From contig OX326958.1 of NCBI GenBank assembly GCA_946800325.1, positions 28,064,914-28,128,913 of the forward strand: 64,000 bases of DNA, in the 5' to 3' direction. The notes below the pieces were generated by a model that was given only the letters and a program-made list of their open reading frames with translations, made no database searches and had not been told where the DNA came from. The DNA comes from Luzula sylvatica (taxonomy: Eukaryota > Streptophyta > Magnoliopsida > Poales > Juncaceae). Below are positions 56,760 to 64,000 of this stretch, in pieces. The position numbers were made by a program, and so were the translations under genes. Each line of letters opens with the position of its first letter. The first letter of the stretch is position 1.

Positions 56760-58510
56760 ATAATCTTGCGGTGAATGATGCAATGTTCCGAGTTCACAAT
56801 TACTGATTTTCTTCCATCATTTATTTTAAATATTTGAAGAAAATAATGAACAATTTTGATATATGCATCTTGTATTCTCAAATTTATTCCCAAAATAGAA
56901 AATAATCATTTTTCTCATAAATACCAGATTATTATTCTTTCTTTTAATTTCTGAATTTTGAATATGTTTGTGCTTACTCGTTGTTATCTTTTTTTTTTAT
57001 TAATTTTGATCCTTAATTTTGTGCTGACATGGCAAAATTTCCTTCACGCAACACAAATGAATTACCTCCCACCACGCTGGCTCTTTTGTCTTTTCCAAAA
57101 TACCGGTCATGTAATGTAACTAATAACTATAGATAATGAAATGACCTAAGAGGACCTATAAAAATACTCATAATTAATGATTCCTTAATTACAATTATAC
57201 TAGGCAAAAGCAGTATTAAATACAAGTCTAGCAGGTCACCTGGTTTGTTATTTTTTTTCTCTAATTTTCCGAGCACTATTTTTCTTGTTTCTTTTTTATA
57301 TTAGTTTCTCCTTTTGTGAACTGTGGAGATACGAAACACGAAGAAATTTTTGTCTGTTTTAATGATACCAAGGAGGGTGAAGATTGTGGTGAAACCGGGC
57401 GGCTCGGTACATTTTGAGGCTCTTGGCGGGTAGAACATGGATTTCACGTACTCAATATATCGTTTTGCTCTTTTTCGAAGTTAGTAGATATTATGAATTA
57501 ATCGAGATAAATGGAGTCTTTAATTTTTTTGACATATTCAATGCAGTTAACAAATAAAAATGAATATAACTAGAAATACAAATTTACATATTTTATCTAA
57601 ATTAAAGAAAAAGAAACACCTAATACATTTATGAATTTTAACAAGAAAAATTAAATTGGTGTTTATGTCATCATAAAAAGTAAGAAAAACTTTTAGGAAG
57701 TGAAATGAGAAGAAAATTTGAAAAATAATTTATAACGCTAATAATAAAAAAGTGTGCGAATAAAATATTTTCCAACAACGGATAATTTTATTAAGATTTA
57801 AAAATATGATCGTATTTGATGATAGTATAAAAGACTTTAATATCCAAGAATAAGACTAGGTCTTAAGCTTTTGTTTTTATTATACGGAGAGAAAGTAAGT
57901 TATGAAATATAAGTCACTTTTATTTCTTTTCAATAAACATGAAATTGTCCCACAATTTATGATTATTTTCTAAGAAAAAGCTTTTGTATTTAATTGGTCT
58001 CAGACCACTGCCTAGATGGCTTATCCATCTAGGCCGGCCTTGTGAAAAGGACTAGACATGTTTGGATTATTATGTTGTAAAACGTTTTAGAAAAGAAAAA
58101 GAAAAAATTCTTCCTTCCTTTTTACTATTTTTTTTATGTGTTCGGTTTCTTTTTGTGATTGGCAACAAGATATTTGGTAAAGAATTGGATTATAAACTTT
58201 CACTCAATCTAATTTTTTGTTTGACAATGAAAATATAATAAAATTATATTTTTCTTGAATTTTCTATTTTACAAAGATTCTATAAAATTTCATAAATTTG
58301 GAGAGTGTCAAGGTGAAGGAAAACCAAAAGAGAGAATTGATAATGAAAAATTAACTTTAACATTTTTTATTATATGATAATTATTAAATTCATATAATTA
58401 AATACCATTATATTTGTTATTGTAATAATATATAATAATTATATAATAATCAAAATAATTATATTACAATCAAAATTAATTATATTATAATTATTATATC
58501 CATAAAATTA
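56760..58510. other. AT-rich intergenic DNA
   Basis: No gene, RNA or transposon end was recognised. Confidence 0.5.
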
Positions 58511-58518
58511 ATATATAT

Positions 58519-58890
58519 GACGAGTGTTGTAAAGGGAGGAGGCGAGTGGGAGAGACGGAAGATAAACTTCTGTCTATTAAGAACACCGTTTGGTCTAAGC
58601 ACGGATCTTAAAACAGATCTGATGGTAGAAAAATCACAAGTAGAGAGGATTCAATACTTGTACAAGTATTTTAATTGCACTCATATATATACGCAACTAA
58701 AATGCTTGTACAAGTATTGGACTCTATCTACTTGTGATATTTCTACCATAGGATCTGCTCTAAGATCCGTGCAGTGTTTGGATGCAAACGGTGCCGTTAA
58801 CAGACAAAACTTTTATCTTCCGTCTCTCCCACTACTCGCCTCCTCTTTTCTACACTACTCGCCTCCTCCCTTTTACGGTACTCGCCACCT
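58519..58890. repeat. Long fold-back hairpin element, copy 1
   Basis: Two arms of about 150-170 bp are inverted complements (GAGGAGGCGAGT, GGGAGAGACGGAAGATAAA, ACACCGTTTG, CACGGATCTTA, ATCACAAGTAGA, ATACTTGTACAAG on the left; their complements on the right). The loop is only about 30 bp around 58690. A transcript would form a long double-stranded stem. The open frame across it (58517-58930) is a by-product. No TSD identified. Confidence 0.82.
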
Positions 58891-60960
58891 GGTTCTCTCA
58901 GTGCTGTCTCGACTAGGGTTTAGGGTTTAGGAGAAGAAAGGCATCTTGCATTTTGACCCTTTATTTCTTTCTATTTCTTTCTCACTGACGCTGGTTATAC
59001 CATCTCTATCTTTGCTGTATTCGGGTAATTAAATTTTCTGTAACTTTTGTGATTTTTATTTTTAATTTGAAAAGGATATCGGGTGGTTTCACAAATTCTC
59101 TTGAATTTCAATGATACCCTTCCAGAATTTCAATGATACCCTTCTCTCGAATTTGCAAAATTGTTACTTCTGGTGGATCCAATCTCGAGATTCACCAGCT
59201 CCCCTCAGCTGCAAAAGGGAGAACTATATTAATTTGGTTTTTGGTATATTGATATCACAAACAAAATTAACCCCCAATTTTTTTTTGCAAAAAACAGAAT
59301 ACTGTGCTTATTTTGAAATGAGAAGCACTGCTCACATGGATGCTGAGAGAATTGTGATCGTGAGACCAAATAATATTGCATTTGTCTTGCATTTTCGAAG
59401 GATATACAATTATACAAAATAAATGAGTACCATCTCGAGTCAAAAGAGTCGATGGAAGCTAAATCGGAGAAGTTGAATTAATTATCAGAAGATGATGTTG
59501 TGGCAGCACCATTTGGAGTAATCGGCGTTACCGACTCAAACCAGTTCCGGTTCCCAGTACCGGTACTACCCACTTGACTAAGATTCCAAGCCAGTTATTA
59601 TGTCATTTAGAGCAGTGTATTTGTCCAGTCCCGCATCCAGTCTTTTGCTCGCATCCACATCCTAAAATATACCGTTTTATTTATCAATATACCATTTGAA
59701 ATCTAAAATGAACAATTAAGTCTCAATTCAATTAATTTCAAATATTAAATTACAATACTATTGCAATAATCAATGAGTCCCAGAGTATATGGTTGCTAAT
59801 ATGGACTAGTATATACCAGTCGGTGATTTTAATATGGACTAGTATATAGTAGTGTTTTCTTATTATTTTATTTTCTCATGGAATATATCAGTATTATACT
59901 TATGTCATTGATTTGGTCTATATGTACAGTTGGAAGGTGGTCTTGTCTCATACGGCAAATAGATATTCCAGGATGAAAAGACGAAGATATCAAAATTGTA
60001 TAAATTGAGATTTGTATTTGATATTGTATTTGAATATAGCGTTTTGTTAGGTTCTCTATTTGAAAATGTGTTGTATTTGGATTTCGAGTTACGATTGTGA
60101 TTATGATTTTTATGGAGTGGGCATGTAATATGTATTATGATACAATTCATCAAAATTCTTTGTTTCATTAAATAATTCAAAGTCATTTTGGTTGGTTTAT
60201 GATGTCGTAAGAATGATTAAAGTTCTATTTAATTTACGAGTCGATACTTTTCATCTCAAGTTCCATTCCACGCATCCATTTCAATTACACTACATTGACT
60301 TTATTTTCAAATTTCAGTATATCGTTTCATTTCAATTTCATTTTTCAATACATATCCAATACACATTCAATACTAACATCACAGTTTATGCAACACATTA
60401 AATACATAATTATCATAATCCTAATCTTATACATCCGAGAGTGCCTTAAATAAATATGAAGATAAAATGTCACAATTTATGAAGCACAAAAATTTAAGAC
60501 AAAATAAAAAAAATAATTAAATAAAAATAATTAATTACACCTAAGAGGAGCGGAAGTAGTTCCAGATCCGGTGCCCGAAATTGCAGTCGAGGATAAAATT
60601 GTGATCGAGTATTCTAGTGCCAATTGGAAGACATGTTTTCATTTGACGCTCAAATTTGTGCCCATTTCATACCCAGTTTCGGTGAATTGTACCCATTTGA
60701 TATCCAATTTCGACACAACTCCATGCCCAATTCCTGACTGGTCATAAATCAGTTATTATGAACCACAATATACCCTAATTAGGTGGATGACGACATCTGA
60801 TATTTGAGTTTCTGGAAAAGTATGGCTGAAATTCGGAACAGTATGGCTAACATTTGAGTTTGTGATCCCAAACAAATTCATTCTCAAATTAAAAATCAAA
60901 ATCACAAAGTTGTATTAAAAAATTAATTACTCGTGGGAATACAGCAAACAAGAAAGGATG
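58891..60960. other. Intergenic DNA, nothing firm
   Basis: A short GC-richer patch at 59440-59590 is near-coding in composition but shows no recognised domain. The remainder is AT-rich. Confidence 0.4.
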
Positions 60961-61039
60961 GGTACAACCAGAGAGAGAGAGAGAGAGAGAGAGAGGCCAA
61001 ACGGCAAGGAGCCTCTCTGCCGCCTCGAGACATGATGAG

Positions 61040-61264
61040 AGAAGAGAGGGGGAGGCGAGTGCTGTAGAAGGGAGGAGAGTGGCGAGTGTTGTAAAGGGAG
61101 GAGGCGAGTGGGAGAGACGGAAGATAAACTTCTGTCTATTAAGAACACCGTTTGGTCTAAGCACGGATCTTAAAACAGATCTGAGATCTGAGGGTAGAAA
61201 AATCACGAGTAGAGAGGATTCAATGCTTGTACAAGTATTTTAGTTGCACTCTTTTTATATATAT

Positions 61265-61296
<32 letters not shown>

Positions 61297-61450
61297 GAGA
61301 TAGAGAGAGAGAGCAGAGCACCTATATAACTTGTACAATGTACAAGCAAACCTCAGTTTTTGCTGGTAAGTTTTACACCCTCAGATGCGCTTTCAGATCC
61401 GTGCAAAATTTTAAAACACAAGCTAATGTTAATAGCTCCGTTTCCGTCTG
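61040..61450. repeat. Fold-back element, copy 2 (right arm decayed)
   Basis: The left arm from about 61075 is nearly identical to copy 1 for over 170 bp (GTTGTAAAGGGAGGAGGCG, AAGCACGGATCTTAAAAC, ATGCTTGTACAAGTATTTTAG). The right half shows only scattered matches (AGATCCGTGCA at 61395, GTTAATAGCTCCGTTTCCGTC). A (TA)n tract of about 45 bp expands the loop at 61255-61297. A 28-bp unit around GGCGAGTGTTGTAAAGGGAG is tandemly repeated at its left edge. Confidence 0.7.
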
Positions 61451-61711
61451 TTAGTTCATTCTTCACTCACGTTGCTTCCCATGTTTGTAAAAAATAGGCA
61501 ATCTTATTCTCGCTCCCATGGCAAAGAGCTTCATCTTCTTCTTCTTCTTCTTGCCTGCAAAGGGGCTTCATTTTGGGGATTCATTTTTCTTCTTGCTCCG
61601 TGGCAAAAGGGTTTCGTCTTCCTCTTGCCCCCATAGACCGCCATGGACGTGCTTCATCATCTTCTTGCTCCCATGGTGTTCTTCTTCTCTCGTTTTTCTT
61701 CTTGCTTCATA

Positions 61712-61712
<1 letters not shown>

Positions 61713-61799
<87 letters not shown>
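61713..61799. repeat. (CT)n microsatellite
   Basis: About 43 CT units downstream of a pyrimidine-rich stretch (TTCTTCTTCTTCTTGC). Serine/leucine or Arg-Glu frames across it are artefacts. Confidence 0.96.
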
Positions 61800-61800
<1 letters not shown>

Positions 61801-62288
61801 GTGGATCGATCAATGTGTTGGTTAGGGTTTCTGAATTGTTTTTACTTTTGCTGGATTGGGTCAATTCAAGTCTGAAAATTATTAATTTTAGATGATTAAG
61901 GTGTATTGGAGTTTAATTAGGATGTATTAGAGTCGGTATCGTGCTGATTTTTGCCCAGTAGCATTAATTAAAGTGTATTATATTCTAATTAGGATCTAGT
62001 TTTAGTCTAATTAATAGAATACCATCTCTTTCTTTTGGGTCTGTTCATACATGTTATACTTAGATTGAAAAAACAGGTTATAATTAATCAATTGACTCTT
62101 ATTTAACTCGATTCCATCTATTTTTACGTGTCTTTTTATCATTATCCTTTGTTTGATTAGTTTTTCCCCTTCTTTAATTTTTCAGATCTTTGGTCCTGAA
62201 TTTTCATTTTTTTACGTTTTACTCCCTGTAAAACTGTATAACTAACAAAATACCTTAATTTTAAGTTTTAACAGATTTTTTCAATTCA

Positions 62289-62658
62289 ATGTTTTCCTGG
62301 ATAAATAATCGCGTAAGAAGGCTCGCTAAGAATAGCATTTGGGATGTAAGTATTCATTCATTCACTTTAACTATTTTTCATATAACACCCTCTATTTCTT
62401 ACTATTTGCAAATATCGTGCCATGAGACCTCAAATGCTCAATTCTAGCACACCTGGTACATACCAATTTGAAATTAACACTAGTAAAATTTGAAATATTA
62501 TTATTCTATATAAAAAAAATTCAATATTCTTTTATTTTTCTCTTTTGAATTCTTCAAACATAGGTTTATCCATCATGGGTAAGAAGTTATGCGTTGTTTC
62601 TAGAAGAAAACTCGAATGCTTTAGAATCATTAGATATGACATTGAGACTGATCGCTTG
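62289..62658 (+). pseudogene. ANTH-domain clathrin assembly protein (AP180-like), two exons, frameshifted
   Basis: AP180/CALM-type ANTH proteins bind phosphoinositides and clathrin at endocytic sites. Exon 62289-62345 encodes INNRVRRLAKNSIWD, with a GTAAGT donor; exon 62564-62658 (TAG acceptor, GTAAGT donor) encodes VYPSWVRSYALFLEE, then, one base out of frame, KLECFRIIRYDIETDRL. This matches the ANTH segment with [24 protein letters not shown]-like order. A single missing A at about 62608 breaks the frame. No other exons of the domain could be found nearby, so it is a fragment. Intact splice sites suggest genomic duplication, not a processed copy. Confidence 0.7.
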
Positions 62659-64000
62659 GTAAGTCTTTTCTTTCCTTAATTTTCAGGACTTTTTTGTAAT
62701 TTCGAAAAGTAGAGTGTTTAAATGAAAAAAATCATCTTATTGTAGAGAACCACGGAGCAGGAAACATGTACATTGCTGTAGAAAAAATCATCTTATTGTG
62801 CAAGGAGAAGTTGGTGATCATGGCTGTAATTATCTAGGATTGTTGGGTTAAGGACATGGTTATGATGCCGTTCGAACGATTTAGAAGTATGTAATTGTTC
62901 AAAGGAGTATGTTGTATAAATAAATGTTATGATGACTGTACCAGTACTACTATATTATAGGTGCAAGTTGTGAACATAATATAAATATCAAAAGAATGTT
63001 TCGGAGCGACTTGTTTGTTTTGTATTATTTAGAATTTAGAAGTATTATATTGTTTTCAAGAGGTGTGTGTGTTTTGTAAATGCAATCACAATATGTACCA
63101 ATTCGTATTATTAATACTTTAAAAATACTCGTACCAAGAAAATTTTGAAATCACGACATTTAATATTTCGAAGCAATGTACCAATTATATAGTTACCAAT
63201 ACATATTTACACATTCGAATACAATCTCGCATTTCAGTACACAATAACATTCGACACATATTTACATCTCAATACACATTCAATACACATATTTACATAT
63301 GTACACGTACACATCTCAATACACATATTTACATTCAATACATATCTCAAAATATTATATTAACCTTAAACTATGCCTCACTTCTTGCTCACTTCAAATA
63401 AATCATTTATTTGCATTATGCCTCTTAAAACTATAATACAAGGTGTTGTCTGCTAATTCAAAAAACAAAAACGATGTAGATATAAAAAAGAAAATTTGCA
63501 TGTGTGTTCGTGCCCGAAACCCTAGTAAAACAGATAAATAAACTCCATAAATGTAAATGTTATTTGTATTTTTTCAAGATTGACATGGTACCAGTGCTCG
63601 GTTGGTGCCGGTTAAAAATGGGTAACAATACAATATCGGCAAATTGTGATTGCATCCATCCCGAGTAAATCAATTTCTTAATCTGAAAACTGGTTGAAAA
63701 TATAAAATTGGATTCAATATATTAAATAGCAGTAAGAAATTTCTAAATTTAGGTAAAATATTAGATGAAATACTTTAATTAGTTCCCAATTAATCACAAT
63801 TTCAGAAGGACCAAATTTGTAAATTTAAGAAAATACAAAATACCACGTTGAAGCCTAATTCCGGAATTTGACAAAATAGAAGGCTAATTAGGGGTAATTG
63901 AGGACTTTTCCTATAAGTTTGAATGATACAATGGAAGAAACAAATGAGATCATATTCCAGAAAAAGGGGTAACTGCATAGATGTCCTAAAAGTATGAATT
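62659..64000. other. AT-rich intergenic DNA
   Basis: No gene was recognised. A CA/AT-rich stretch with repeated CAATACACAT and CATATTTACA phrases lies at 63190-63350. Confidence 0.5.

Noticed and set aside
58517..58930. 137-aa open frame
   Set aside because: It spans both arms of a fold-back element, so its sequence is explained by the inverted repeat.

Overview
This window is nuclear DNA from a flowering plant, most likely a eudicot. It is AT-rich, its genes have short GT-AG introns, and it is crowded with plant-type transposons: Ty1/copia elements primed by initiator tRNA-Met, hAT, MULE, CACTA, Helitron and LINE pieces. It encodes plant-only protein families: MAP65, FAR1/FRS, KH-domain RNA-binding proteins, ANTH clathrin adaptors and small secreted peptide hormones. 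I could not identify the species.

Layout. 0.5-2.3 kb: five exons of a MAP65 microtubule-bundling gene on the minus strand, with its 3' half missing or decayed. 2.6-8.7 kb: nested repeats (a LINE inside a MITE, LTR pieces, a hAT element). 8.7-11.8 kb: a degenerate satellite (array A) that reverses orientation and carries a MULE-type insertion. 12.5-21.6 kb: a large ~125-bp satellite (array B) that also reverses orientation, shows a two-monomer higher-order period, and is interrupted by LTRs, a CACTA end and a patch of unrelated filler DNA. 22.0-23.7 kb: LTR and gag remnants. 27.7-30.6 kb: a hAT element and a KH-domain pseudogene with a Helitron in one intron. 36.7-43.8 kb: a complete but dead Ty1/copia element with target-site duplication, itself hit by two hAT elements. 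43.9-45.8 kb: a FAR1/MULE transposase pseudogene split by a solo LTR. 62.3-62.7 kb: two exons of an ANTH clathrin-assembly protein with a frameshift.

The most interesting region is 33.6-55.4 kb, where five intact genes for short secreted signalling peptides lie on the plus strand, separated by transposons. Three (33.6, 36.2 and 50.0 kb) share a signal peptide and a C-terminal Gly-Pro...Ser-x-Cys...Cys motif resembling the CTNIP/SCREW phytocytokines. One (51.3 kb) has an IDA/IDL-like PPSGPS core. The last (54.6 kb) is a 268-residue precursor carrying nine PIP/CEP-like 'SPGxGGH' cores in a row, the first five spaced by exactly 19 residues. A Helitron starts inside the end of that last gene and apparently supplies its final 11 residues and stop codon.

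The peptide genes look functional: each has a short intact reading frame and a signal peptide, and most have a TATA box 50-190 bp upstream. The other protein genes are mostly broken. Family assignments of the small peptides rest on motif resemblance recalled from the literature, not on a search.
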